A stretch of DNA of 29,096 nt, taken from NCBI GenBank assembly GCA_021808055.1, contig JAKBCH010000024.1:1-29096 (forward strand). The letters run 5' to 3'. Within the stretch, counting starts at the first letter, position 1. Every line of letters begins with the position of its first letter. Shown here piece after piece: positions 8,561 to 16,248 of the stretch. The notes beneath the pieces were generated by a model. That model searched no databases, was not told the origin of the DNA, and was given only the letters and a program-made list of their open reading frames with translations. Origin of the DNA: Pseudomonadota bacterium. Its GTDB lineage: Bacteria > Pseudomonadota > Alphaproteobacteria > Acetobacterales > Acetobacteraceae. The position numbers and the translations under genes are program-made.

Positions 8561-8662
8561 GCCTAATCAACATAATTTTTAAATAGTTTAACATTTCGTC
8601 GCGATTAGAGTGCGGTGTTTCAGCCTCGCTCGTTTTGCGCCCGTTTATACGGGCGGAAGCAC

Positions 8663-8693
8663 AAAAAAGGCGCGGCCAAAACAACCGCGCCTT
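8663..8693 (-). terminator. Rho-independent terminator of the panE-like/hyi/glxR/FAH operon
   Basis: On the minus strand, AAGGCGCGG pairs perfectly with CCGCGCCTT across a 9-nt loop, followed by a run of six T. It lies 45 nt past the stop of the FAH-family gene and insulates the gntR promoter. Confidence 0.88.
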
Positions 8694-8738
8694 AACTTTA
8701 TGCTGCACCGCACATCTAATTAAAGATGTAGGACGGAA

Positions 8739-9521
8739 TTAGAGTTCGAAGTGGTTGATCAGCGTTCCAATCCCGTCGATGGTCACTTCCACCGTGCTCA
8801 CAGGGCCTTTGATCGAACCAACGCCGACCGAGGTACCGCAGCAGATCAGATCCCCCGGCATCAGCGTCATGTCCCGAGAGAGCAGCGAAACCAGCTTAAC
8901 AGGCTGAAACACCATGTCAGAGATCGGGTAATTCTGCCTTTCCACCCCGTCCAGCACCAGCCGCACGGAAAGGCCGCTCACATCCACTCCCGTAGCGATC
9001 GAGGGGCCGAACGGGCAGAACCCGTCATAGCTCTTAGAACGCGCCCATTGCGGGAAGTTCGGATCCTTGCGCAGCACGTCTCCACCGGTGACGTCGTTGA
9101 CGATAGTATAGCCGAAAATCGCAGAAGCGGCTTCGGCCTCATCAGCCATTGAGCAACGCTTGCCGATGACGATTCCAAGCTCGCCTTCATAAGCGATACG
9201 GCCTTCATATGCGGGAGGGCGCTTGATCGTGGCACCGGGGTCGTTGACGGTTGTATCCGCCTTCAACAGCCAAAGCGGGTCTTCCGGCAGGCTGACATCC
9301 AGTTTGGCAGCCAAGGCGTTGAAATTGTTCCACAACGCGATGACCTTCCCCGGCTTGCAGGGCGAGCGCAGGCTAACAGATGTGAGCGGCAGCACGGCAC
9401 CCGTCGCCCGGTTCTGGGCGAACATGTCGCCTTCATGCACCTGGATCGACGTGCCTTGCAGCACGCCGAAACTATCTTTGCCTTCGTGGGTAAAGCGAAC
9501 CCAGTGAATTGGCTCAGCCAT
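8739..9521 (-). CDS. Fumarylacetoacetate hydrolase (FAH) family protein
   Basis: A 260-residue FAH-fold protein. The metal site is visible as YEGEL (Glu112, Glu114) and VNDVTGGD (Asp143), followed by ARSKSYDGFCPFGP, the usual substrate-loop segment. Family members hydrolyse or decarboxylate 2-oxo or 2,4-dioxo acids, or act as oxaloacetate decarboxylase. The substrate cannot be read from the sequence. The ATG at 9521 overlaps the glxR stop (TGATG), showing translational coupling and a shared pathway with glyoxylate/tartronate genes. A C3-C4 oxo-acid such as oxaloacetate is a reasonable guess. It is the last gene before the operon terminator. Confidence 0.87.
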   Translation of the reverse strand: MAEPIHWVRFTHEGKDSFGVLQGTSIQVHEGDMFAQNRATGAVLPLTSVSLRSPCKPGKVIALWNNFNALAAKLDVSLPEDPLWLLKADTTVNDPGATIKRPPAYEGRIAYEGELGIVIGKRCSMADEAEAASAIFGYTIVNDVTGGDVLRKDPNFPQWARSKSYDGFCPFGPSIATGVDVSGLSVRLVLDGVERQNYPISDMVFQPVKLVSLLSRDMTLMPGDLICCGTSVGVGSIKGPVSTVEVTIDGIGTLINHFEL

Positions 9522-10420
9522 CAATTCGCCTGCGACGGGCTGGAGATTTCATGGTTGGCGAGCTTCTCCAGCACGCGCACCATGCCGGAATGATCCCAAG
9601 CCGCGCCACCAGCGGCGGCAGCCGCGTTGAACAGCTCCTGACAGGTGGCGGTGTTCGGCAGCGAGATACCCAAGTTACGGGCTCCTTGCAGCGCCAGATT
9701 CAAATCTTTCTGGTGCAAAGCGATACGGAAACCAGGCTCGAAATTGCGCTTGACCATACGCTCGCCATGCACTTCCAGAATCCGCGAGTTGGCGAAGCCG
9801 CCCATGAGGGCCTGGCGCACACGTGCCGGGTCAGCCCCAGCCTTGGAAGCGAACAACAGCGCCTCGCCCACAGCTTCGATGGTGAGCGCCACGATGATCT
9901 GGTTGGCAACCTTGGTGGTCTGGCCATCGCCATTCCCGCCGACCAGCGTGATGTTCTTGCCCATGAGCTGGAAGATCGGGAGCACTTTGTTGAACGCCGC
10001 TTCCGAGCCACCGACCATGATGGTCAGGCTGGCGGCCTTGGCGCCGACATCGCCGCCAGAAACCGGCGCGTCGAGATATTCGCAGCCCAGATCATTGATC
10101 TTCTTCGCGAACGCCTTGGTTTCGATCGGCGAGATCGAGCTCATATCGACGACGATCTTGCCCGCGGTCAGACCTTCGGCAACGCCGCCAGCCGAGAACA
10201 AAGCGTCTTCGACATTGGGGGTATCCGGCACCATCATGATGATGATGTCGGCATTACGGGCGACTTCAGCATTGTTCGCGGCGACGATGGCACCTTTCTC
10301 AACGAGTTCGGGCGAGACGCCGAACGGGTCGAAGGCGTGAACTGTGTGACCGCCAGCGAGCAGATGCCCCGCCATGGGGCGGCCCATGATGCCGAGGCCG
10401 ATGAATCCGATCTTGCTCAT
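9521..10420 (-). CDS. glxR: Tartronate semialdehyde reductase (2-hydroxy-3-oxopropionate reductase)
   Basis: A 299-residue beta-hydroxyacid dehydrogenase that reduces tartronate semialdehyde to D-glycerate with NAD(P)H. It has the N-terminal Rossmann motif GFIGLGIMGRPMAG (5-18), the substrate motif DAPVSGGDVGA (118-127) and the catalytic Lys170 in GDGQTTKVANQIIV. Long stretches equal E. coli GlxR from memory (MVPDTP, VDMSSISPIETK, SRILEVHGERM). ATG 10420 is chosen because it begins MSKIGFIGLG and AGGAG lies about 9 nt upstream; a longer frame reaching 10687 runs into hyi. It follows hyi by 40 bp and overlaps the FAH gene. Confidence 0.96.
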   Translation of the reverse strand: MSKIGFIGLGIMGRPMAGHLLAGGHTVHAFDPFGVSPELVEKGAIVAANNAEVARNADIIIMMVPDTPNVEDALFSAGGVAEGLTAGKIVVDMSSISPIETKAFAKKINDLGCEYLDAPVSGGDVGAKAASLTIMVGGSEAAFNKVLPIFQLMGKNITLVGGNGDGQTTKVANQIIVALTIEAVGEALLFASKAGADPARVRQALMGGFANSRILEVHGERMVKRNFEPGFRIALHQKDLNLALQGARNLGISLPNTATCQELFNAAAAAGGAAWDHSGMVRVLEKLANHEISSPSQAN

Positions 10421-10460
10421 ATCGTTCGTCTCCTGAAAATGATAAATATATTGGAAAAAA

Positions 10461-11240
10461 TCAGCGCGCTGGCACCTGGGTGGTAAGCCAGGACATACCT
10501 TCGGAGGTGGTGCCGCGCGGCCTATATTCGCAACCGATCCAGCCCTTATAGCCAAGCTCATCAATGCGGTTGAACAGGAACGGGTAGTTGATCTCGCCCG
10601 TGCCGGGTTCGTTGCGGCCAGGGTTATCCGCCAGCTGAAGATGGCCGATCCGGGCGAAATTCGCTGCCAGCTTGTTGGCGATATCACCTTCCATCACCTG
10701 GGTGTGGTAGATGTCGAATTGCAGGCGCACATTGCTCATGCCGACATCGTCGAGGATGGACAACGCCTGATCGAGCTTGTTGACGAAGAAGCCCGGCACG
10801 TCGCGGGTGTTCACCGGCTCCAGCAGCAGCTCAAGCCCTGCATCGGCGAGCTTCTTGCCTGCATAACGCAGGTTTTCCACCAGCACCTGGCGGGCTTCCG
10901 CCGCATCGCCTGTCGGGATGCCCGCAAGGCAGTTCAGCTTCGGGCAGTTCAGCGCCTTCGCATAAGTCACTGCTTTTTCCACACCCGCACGGAATTCCTC
11001 CACACGGCCCGGCTGGCAGGCAATGCCACGGTCGCCGCCTGCCCAATTGCCGGCCGGCAGATTGTGCAGAACCAGCTTCTGGCCGTTTGCCTTCAGCCTG
11101 TCGGTGATCTCGGCAGGCTCGTAGTCGTAGGGGAACATGAATTCCACCGCCGTGAAGCCGTCTTTGGCCGCAGCGGCGAAACGGTCAAGAAACGGGACCT
11201 CATTGTAAAGCATCGTCAGGTTTGCGGCAAATTGCGGCAT
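10461..11240 (-). CDS. hyi: Hydroxypyruvate isomerase
   Basis: A 259-residue TIM-barrel isomerase interconverting hydroxypyruvate and tartronate semialdehyde, as in the E. coli gcl-hyi-glxR cluster. The match to Hyi is extensive (VEFMFPYDY, LHNLPAGNWA, RGIACQPGR, NPGRNEPGTGEINY). Metal ligands fall at Glu141 (LLLEPVN), Asp176 (QFDIYH), Gln202 (HLQLADNP) and Glu238 (GCEYRP). The start has a strong AGGAGG 5 nt upstream. It lies 76 bp after the PanE-like gene, with a GC-rich hairpin in the gap. Unusually, gcl is not next to it. Confidence 0.96.
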   Translation of the reverse strand: MPQFAANLTMLYNEVPFLDRFAAAAKDGFTAVEFMFPYDYEPAEITDRLKANGQKLVLHNLPAGNWAGGDRGIACQPGRVEEFRAGVEKAVTYAKALNCPKLNCLAGIPTGDAAEARQVLVENLRYAGKKLADAGLELLLEPVNTRDVPGFFVNKLDQALSILDDVGMSNVRLQFDIYHTQVMEGDIANKLAANFARIGHLQLADNPGRNEPGTGEINYPFLFNRIDELGYKGWIGCEYRPRGTTSEGMSWLTTQVPAR

Positions 11241-11316
11241 TAAATCCTCCTAAGGCCGCACCTTGCGGCGCGGCCTGTGCTGAGTGGCTGGCGTGATAGA
11301 AAATCGGCGCCAGAAA

Positions 11317-12291
11317 TTAACCCATTTTGGCTGTCATCGCCCGCTGGCAGATCAGCGCGTGAACGACATCTATGGTAGGTGTCGGCAGGTCTAACATACG
11401 GCCAAATTCCTGCACAACCGTCAGCAGGGGGGCCACCTCCATGTCGCGGCCACGCTCAAGGTCTTGCAGCATTGAGGTCTTGTGCGCGCCAACCTTGCGC
11501 GCCCCTTCAATACGGCGCTCAACATCAACACGGAAATTCACACCCAGGGTCTGAGCGATCTCCTGTGCCTCCAGCATCATGGATTTGCAGACGGCGCGGG
11601 TTCCGGGGTCTGTGCAGATCACATCGAGCGTTGCATGGGTAAGCGCGCTGACCGGGTTGAAGCTCAGATTACCCCAAAGTTTCAGCCAAATCTCGTCACG
11701 AATGCGCTCAAGCACCGGCGCGCGCTGGCCTGCAGCCTCAAATAGCTCAGACAAACGCTGCACCCGCGGCGTAATCTCACCAGAAGGTTCGCCGATCGGG
11801 AATTTGTCACCATAGATATGGCGAATGACGCCAGGCTGCTCCAGCTCGGTTGCCGGATACACAATGCAGCCGATCGCCCGCTCCGGCCCAATGCCATTCC
11901 ACTGCACGCCGCCGGGATCAACGCTCTCCACAACCTTGCCATCAAGCTTTCCGCCATGGCGGTGGAAATACCAATAGGGAATGCCATTTACCGCAGCCAC
12001 CACGCTGGTATTTTCACCCAGAAGCGGCTGCAATGCCGGCACAGCGGCGGAGATTTGATGCGCCTTGAGCCCAATGATCACATAATCCTGGACGCCAAGC
12101 TCTTTCGTGTCGCTGGTGCAAACAGGGCGGGCAACGAATTCCTCGTTCTCCTTAATCACGCGCACGCCGTCACGGCGCATTGCCTCAAGGTTCGCGCCAC
12201 GCGCAACCAGGCTCACATCAGCACCCGCGCGAGACATCTCCGCGCCAAGATATCCGCCGATTGCACCGGCACCAAAAATGCACACCTTCAT
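11317..12291 (-). CDS. Ketopantoate reductase-family oxidoreductase (PanE-like; candidate oxalyl-CoA reductase)
   Basis: A 324-residue ApbA/PanE-fold protein. It has an N-terminal NADPH motif GAGAIGG (7-13), the catalytic Lys204 in IWLKLWGNLSFNP with Asn208, and Glu285 in SMLQDLERGRDMEV. It is a full-length enzyme of the family. In Methylobacterium extorquens a PanE paralogue, PanE2, reduces oxalyl-CoA to glyoxylate. The position here, first in an operon with hyi and glxR and beside frc and oxc, fits that role better than pantothenate synthesis, where panB would be expected. The assignment is inference; a true ketopantoate reductase or a glyoxylate/hydroxypyruvate-type reductase remains possible. 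ATG 12291 has AGGAG about 9 nt upstream. It diverges from the IclR gene. Confidence 0.85.
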   Translation of the reverse strand: MKVCIFGAGAIGGYLGAEMSRAGADVSLVARGANLEAMRRDGVRVIKENEEFVARPVCTSDTKELGVQDYVIIGLKAHQISAAVPALQPLLGENTSVVAAVNGIPYWYFHRHGGKLDGKVVESVDPGGVQWNGIGPERAIGCIVYPATELEQPGVIRHIYGDKFPIGEPSGEITPRVQRLSELFEAAGQRAPVLERIRDEIWLKLWGNLSFNPVSALTHATLDVICTDPGTRAVCKSMMLEAQEIAQTLGVNFRVDVERRIEGARKVGAHKTSMLQDLERGRDMEVAPLLTVVQEFGRMLDLPTPTIDVVHALICQRAMTAKMG

Positions 12292-12477
12292 AGCTCAAGT
12301 CTCCTAATTTAATCCCCTTCCCCCCGCTGACGTTTTGCTCGCTGGCACAAATGCCTGCCGGCAGATCATAAAGCGGTTGGAGTGCAACGCCCGGAATGCC
12401 AAAAGACGATGCCCTCGCCCTTCATAACCTTGCTATCGCTCGGCCGCCATCCGTGCCATCCTATTCCTCCAGAATTA

Positions 12478-12499
12478 CCCATATTAACATTTATATGGG
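12478..12499. promoter_or_regulatory. Inverted repeat CCCATAT-N8-ATATGGG
   Basis: Perfect 7-bp arms with an 8-nt AT spacer, 138 bp before the IclR start and about 190 bp before the PanE-like start. It is a candidate operator for the IclR protein encoded next door. Confidence 0.45.
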
Positions 12500-12505
12500 A
12501 ATTAA

Positions 12506-12520
12506 TCTCACGATGTGAGA
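12506..12520. promoter_or_regulatory. Interrupted palindrome TCTCACGATGTGAGA
   Basis: Perfect 6-bp arms TCTCAC and GTGAGA around GAT. It lies 6 bp from the previous inverted repeat, so both could be bound together. Confidence 0.45.
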
Positions 12521-12557
12521 GAATGGCAAATCAGGAGGATTTTGTCCAGTGGAGTTT

Positions 12558-12595
12558 TTCTTGTATGATGGGAAAATATTCTTGTATGGCAGGAA
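12558..12595. repeat. Two direct repeats of TTCTTGTATG, 21 bp apart
   Basis: TTCTTGTATGATGGGAA begins at 12558 and TTCTTGTATGGCAGGAA at 12579: 14 of 17 positions agree, and the 21-bp period places them on one face of the helix. They lie 43-80 bp before the IclR start, where an autoregulatory site would be expected. Confidence 0.45.
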
Positions 12596-12637
12596 TTTGG
12601 CCGTTATTCGCGCAGGCATCGCGTCCAGAAAAACCGC

Positions 12638-13465
12638 ATGAACGACACAATCACACCTGAGCCGCCCCGCCGCCGCGGCCGCCGCCCTTCAGCGAACGGC
12701 GAGGGCAGCAGCGATATTCAGTCCCTCGACCGCGCCATTTCCATTCTTGAGGTGCTGGCGGGAATCGACGCTGCCTCGCTTGCAGAAATCAGCCGCCGTA
12801 CCGGCCTGCCCATCTCAACCGTGCACCGGCAGTTGCAAACTTTGGAGCATCGCGGTCTCGTGGGCCATGACGTGGAAACCGGGCTTTGGTCGGTGGGGGT
12901 GGGGCTGTTCCGCATTGGCTCCGCCTATCTGCGCATCCGCAAACTGCCAGAAATCGCCCGCCCGATACTCCGCTCCTTGCAACAGGCAACGGGGGAGACC
13001 ATCAACCTGTCCAAATTCGAGGACCCTTTCATCGTCTGCGTCGGGCAGGCGGAAAGCCACGCCTCTGTGCGTGCTTTCTTTCGGCCGGGGTCAGAACTGC
13101 CCTTGCATGCCTCCGCCGCGGGCAAAGCCGTTCTCGCCGTGCTGACGCCTGAACGGCGCAAAAAACTGCTGGAGGGCCATGAGTATATCCGCTTTACCGA
13201 TTCAACCCACCGCGACCAGGCAGCCCTTCTTGCTGATGTCGAACAAACGCTCCAACGTGGTTACGCGCTGGATAACGAGGAGCATTCGCTGGGAATGCGT
13301 TGCGTCGGCACGGCTATTCTGAATGAGTTTGGCGAGCCAGCGGGCACCATCTCGGTATCAGCCCCCAATTTCCGTATGACGGAAGACCGAATCTCCATGT
13401 TTGGCAATGCGGTGATGGAAGCCGCGCGGCAGTTAACCTTAATGTATGCGGGGCGCGGGGCTTAG
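12638..13465 (+). CDS. IclR-family transcriptional regulator
   Basis: A 275-residue regulator. A basic Pro/Arg-rich N-terminus (PPRRRGRRPS) precedes a winged helix (LDRAISILEVLAGI ... LAEISRRTGLPISTVHRQLQTLEHRGLV, about 30-75) and a C-terminal GAF-like effector domain (LPLHASAAGKAVLA, GYALDNEEHSLGMRCVGTAI), both typical of IclR. Relatives such as AllR and IclR sense glyoxylate or pyruvate and control glyoxylate operons. The gene is divergent from the panE-like/hyi/glxR/FAH operon and probably controls it. No clear terminator follows; the next gene converges from the minus strand 100 bp downstream. Confidence 0.92.
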   Translation: MNDTITPEPPRRRGRRPSANGEGSSDIQSLDRAISILEVLAGIDAASLAEISRRTGLPISTVHRQLQTLEHRGLVGHDVETGLWSVGVGLFRIGSAYLRIRKLPEIARPILRSLQQATGETINLSKFEDPFIVCVGQAESHASVRAFFRPGSELPLHASAAGKAVLAVLTPERRKKLLEGHEYIRFTDSTHRDQAALLADVEQTLQRGYALDNEEHSLGMRCVGTAILNEFGEPAGTISVSAPNFRMTEDRISMFGNAVMEAARQLTLMYAGRGA

Positions 13466-13565
13466 AGCCGGTCTAAAATCTGAAGCCGCACCAGAAGCTG
13501 TTGTTTCAGCTTATCCATGACATGTTCGGTTGGAGATGCCAAAAATTTCCACGCGGGCGAGAAGA

Positions 13566-14354
13566 TCAGCGTTTGGATCTGCAACCAGAAAGCCGCGGCC
13601 ACATGGCATTGGTGCGGGCTTGGTACGCTCTGTAAGCCCCGCCACGGCGGGCCAGCATTGCCGCTTCCAGCGGCGGCACGCCGGTAAGATAGCGAAGTAC
13701 CAGGAACATCAGAGCAGGGGCGATGACGGAGAGCCAGGTGATGGGCTGCCCCGGCACTAGCGCGATAACAGGATAAGCCAGCCAGGCTATAGCCTCAAAC
13801 AGATAATTCGGGTGGCGGCAGAGCGCCCAAAGACCATCCTCGCAAATGCCACCATGGTTTTCTGGCCTCGCCCGCCAGGCGCGCAATTGCTGGTCTGCCA
13901 GGGCTTCGCCCGCAAAGGCCAGCAGCAGCAAGGCCACGCCGACCATATCCGCTAACCGCAGTTCCAGCGCGGGCTGCGCGGCGGACAGGTAGACCGAGAT
14001 GGCCAGCAGCCCTGTCACCGGCCCTTGCCCCGCGACCAGGCCCAGCATTTGCGCCTGGAATCGGGGGCCAGCGGCGGCGCGCATCATGGCGTAGCGGGTA
14101 TCTTCCGGGCTGCTCATCACCCGCAAGGCGACATGTCCGCCCAGGCGCCCAGCCCACACAACTAGCAATAGCGCCAGCAAAATATGTCGCCAAACTGCCC
14201 CAGGTGCCGCCAGTGCCACCAAGGCGAGCGCGATGCCAGAAGAGAAGGTCCAAAAAACGTCGACCCAACCGGCATTGCCGGTTATGCGCTGCACAATCCA
14301 GGCCAGAGCCATGGCCAGCGTTACCGCCAGCCCGGCATAGAGGCAGATAATCAT
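13566..14354 (-). CDS. DUF1295 membrane protein (steroid 5-alpha-reductase-like)
   Basis: A 262-residue integral membrane protein with about six or seven helices. The C-terminal signature is GLWALCRHPNYLFEAIAWLAYP, the NADPH-binding/isoprenylcysteine-methyltransferase-like motif of DUF1295; WRARPENHGG precedes it. Family members are presumed lipid or sterol-like reductases or methyltransferases, and the reaction is unknown. ATG 14354 overlaps the stop of the CFA-like gene by 4 bp (ATGA), so the longer frame reaching 14459 is not needed. Last gene of the rpoE operon, and so predicted to act on membrane lipids under RpoE control. Confidence 0.88.
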   Translation of the reverse strand: MIICLYAGLAVTLAMALAWIVQRITGNAGWVDVFWTFSSGIALALVALAAPGAVWRHILLALLLVVWAGRLGGHVALRVMSSPEDTRYAMMRAAAGPRFQAQMLGLVAGQGPVTGLLAISVYLSAAQPALELRLADMVGVALLLLAFAGEALADQQLRAWRARPENHGGICEDGLWALCRHPNYLFEAIAWLAYPVIALVPGQPITWLSVIAPALMFLVLRYLTGVPPLEAAMLARRGGAYRAYQARTNAMWPRLSGCRSKR

Positions 14355-15376
14355 GTGGCCGGGGCGAGTAGATAGTGGCTCACACCCCATGGTTCTCCGC
14401 CACCATGGCCGAACAGCCCGGCTGTCGCCAGGAAAAACAACCGCCAGCGGCGCTCCCAAAGTTGTGCCTCAGCACCGTAAACCTGCTTCAGCAACTTTCG
14501 AATCTCCACGGCATGGCGGTCGTAATTGCGCAACCAATCTTCGGCCGTGCGGGCGTAATGCGTGCCACTCCAGCGCCAGTCCCGCTCAACGGTGAAGAGA
14601 TCGGGGAATGCCCCGGCAAGGCCATGGCTTGGCATGATGCCGCCGGTGAAGAAATGCTGGGCAATCCAGTCCGCATCATCAAGATGATCGAAGCGATACG
14701 GGCTGGCGGCATGGGTGAAAACGTGAATGAACAGCTTTCCGCCGGGTGCGAGCCAGGAGCGCACGCGCCCCAGCAGCTCTCGCCAATTGGCCATATGCTC
14801 GAACATTTCCACAGAGACAACACGATGGAAGTTTTGGTCTGGCTGAAACTCGTTCATGTCCGCGGTGATGACACGTAAATTGTTCAGGCCAAGAGCCGCT
14901 GCCTGCGCCTCGATATACAAACGCTGTGGCCTGGAATTGGAGACAGCGGTGATACGTGCGGTGGGAAAGCGCTGCGCCATGAACAGCGTTAAGGAACCCC
15001 AGCCGCAGCCCAGTTCCAGAATATCCTGGCCGTCGGAAAGCCCTGCATGTATGGCGGTTTCTTCCAACGCGCATAGTTCTGCTTCCGCAAGGGTCTCGCG
15101 GCCGGTGGGGTAAAGGCAGCAGGAATATTTGCGCCGTGGCCCCAAAACCAGGCCGAAGAATTCGGGCGGCAATTCGTAATGCTGGCGGTTGGCATCCTGT
15201 GTGTGCACCGCGATGGGAAAGCCCGCCATATCCCGAGCGAAAGCTTTTGTTTCGGCGGGGTTGCGCGCTAGGCTCCGGTCTGTGCGGGCTACGAATTGCC
15301 CTATGCCAAAACGTAACAGGCTGTCCGGAATTTTGTGGCGCTCGGCGGCGTTGGTAATGGTTGCGGCTAAGCTCAT
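14351..15376 (-). CDS. CFA-synthase-like SAM-dependent methyltransferase (first of two)
   Basis: A 341-residue member of the cyclopropane-fatty-acid-synthase family, of the shorter type. It has HYELPPEFFGLVLGPRRKYSCCLY (about 66-89), the SAM motif ILELGCGWGSLTLF (118-131), SVEMFEHM (187-194) and FFTGGIMPSHG. These enzymes add a methylene or methyl group to unsaturated acyl chains of phospholipids. It overlaps both neighbours by 4 bp. In Rhodobacter sphaeroides, a RpoE-controlled methyltransferase of this superfamily takes part in making methylated and furan fatty acids; the same role here is inference. It is clearly a different subtype from the gene at 19684. Confidence 0.88.
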   Translation of the reverse strand: MSLAATITNAAERHKIPDSLLRFGIGQFVARTDRSLARNPAETKAFARDMAGFPIAVHTQDANRQHYELPPEFFGLVLGPRRKYSCCLYPTGRETLAEAELCALEETAIHAGLSDGQDILELGCGWGSLTLFMAQRFPTARITAVSNSRPQRLYIEAQAAALGLNNLRVITADMNEFQPDQNFHRVVSVEMFEHMANWRELLGRVRSWLAPGGKLFIHVFTHAASPYRFDHLDDADWIAQHFFTGGIMPSHGLAGAFPDLFTVERDWRWSGTHYARTAEDWLRNYDRHAVEIRKLLKQVYGAEAQLWERRWRLFFLATAGLFGHGGGEPWGVSHYLLAPAT

Positions 15377-16248
15377 GGGCCACTCCTCTGCTTTGGCGGG
15401 GTTTGTTGAATAAAGGCCAGGCTGTCTTTGAACACCGGTGCCATCCAGCGCAGCAGAGGTGAAAAAGCACCGATGAGTTTAGTATGGTTGATGCCGGGAT
15501 AGAGCTTGACGGTCACGCTGTCTCCTGCCTGCGCCAGACGCGCCGCCAAACGGGTGGTGTTGCCTGGGTTGACTGTATGGTCGGCTGTACCGGCGGCGAG
15601 AAAGGCCGGTGGCGCGCCAGGGGTCACGAAGTTGATCGGCTGGGTGCGCGCGAGCTGGTCTGGCGGGCCGAAGATTTTTTTCAGCACCGGGTCTTGAAGC
15701 GGGAGGAAATCATAAGGACCGGCAAGGCCGATAAATCCGGCGATATTGCGGCCTGGGGAAAGACCGAATGGTGCCAGCCACTCTGGGTTCAGCGCCAGCA
15801 TGGCCGCGTTATAGGCACCAGCGGAATGCCCCATTACGAAAATTTGGTCTGGGTTGCCGCCATAATTCGCGGCATGTGCGTGCGCCCAGACGAAGGCGGC
15901 GGCTGAGTCCTGTAAAAACCCTGGGAACGATGTATCGGGATAGACCCGGTAATTCGGAATGATGGTGACCACTCCATTTTCAGCCAGCGCCGCGCCGACG
16001 AAGCGGTACATCGCCTTGTCGCCATCCTGCCAACTGCCGCCATAATAAAACACCACAACCGGGGCGTTATGGGCGTGAGCGGGTTTATACACATCTAGGC
16101 TGCCGCGTTTAAATGGGGCGTAAGCAATGTTGTGTGTAACCGTAAACGACCCCTGGGCTACGTCGTTTAACACTGTGACCGGCGAACAAGCCGCCAACCC
16201 AACAAGAGTGGCCGCGAGCAGCGCACCGCCTGATACGAGGAAGCGCAT
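15373..16248 (-). CDS. Alpha/beta hydrolase (carboxylesterase-like lipoprotein)
   Basis: A 291-residue hydrolase beginning MRFLVSGGALLAATLVGLAAC, a lipoprotein signal with the lipobox LAAC, so it is probably anchored in the cell envelope. The catalytic set is visible: oxyanion strand VVVFYYGGSWQDGDK, nucleophile Ser in MGHSAGAYNA, Asp in AAGTADHTV, and His in YPGINHTKL. It resembles the esterase/kynurenine-formamidase-like group (BD-FAE). ATG 16248 shares one base with the chrR stop (TGATG); the longer upstream frame lies inside chrR. It overlaps the CFA-like gene by 4 bp. An acyl-ester or lipid substrate is likely from context; the exact one is unknown. Confidence 0.87.
   Translation of the reverse strand: MRFLVSGGALLAATLVGLAACSPVTVLNDVAQGSFTVTHNIAYAPFKRGSLDVYKPAHAHNAPVVVFYYGGSWQDGDKAMYRFVGAALAENGVVTIIPNYRVYPDTSFPGFLQDSAAAFVWAHAHAANYGGNPDQIFVMGHSAGAYNAAMLALNPEWLAPFGLSPGRNIAGFIGLAGPYDFLPLQDPVLKKIFGPPDQLARTQPINFVTPGAPPAFLAAGTADHTVNPGNTTRLAARLAQAGDSVTVKLYPGINHTKLIGAFSPLLRWMAPVFKDSLAFIQQTPPKQRSGP

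Larger units (their letters stand above)
8406..8738. promoter_or_regulatory. Intergenic region upstream of gntR (333 bp)
   Basis: No gene is supported here; the 74-codon frame at 8484-8708 spans the terminator and the operator and resembles nothing known to me. The part near 8520-8600 is AT-rich and holds the operator copy B and presumably the gntR-frc promoter. The left part holds no further structure that I can see; the right end is the terminator of the incoming minus-strand operon. Confidence 0.6.
12292..12637. promoter_or_regulatory. Divergent control region between PanE-like gene and iclR-type gene (346 bp)
   Basis: There is no supported gene in this stretch. The stretch from about 12470 to 12600 is AT-rich and holds three arrays: inverted arms CCCATAT/ATATGGG (12478-12499), the 15-bp interrupted palindrome TCTCACGATGTGAGA (12506-12520), and two direct copies of TTCTTGTATG starting at 12558 and 12579. 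The part next to the PanE-like gene holds only a small palindrome, CTGCCGGCAG, at 12355-12364. Confidence 0.65.

Noticed and set aside
8484..8708. 74-codon minus-strand frame upstream of gntR
   Set aside because: It spans the operon terminator and the candidate operator, and its sequence looks like no known family.
12382..12660. 92-codon plus-strand frame upstream of the IclR gene
   Set aside because: It runs through the repeat-rich AT region and overlaps the IclR start in another frame; no domain is visible.
13566..14459. Longer start for the DUF1295 gene at 14459
   Set aside because: The added residues are soluble, Arg-rich and lie inside the CFA-like gene; ATG 14354 overlaps its stop by 4 bp like the other junctions.
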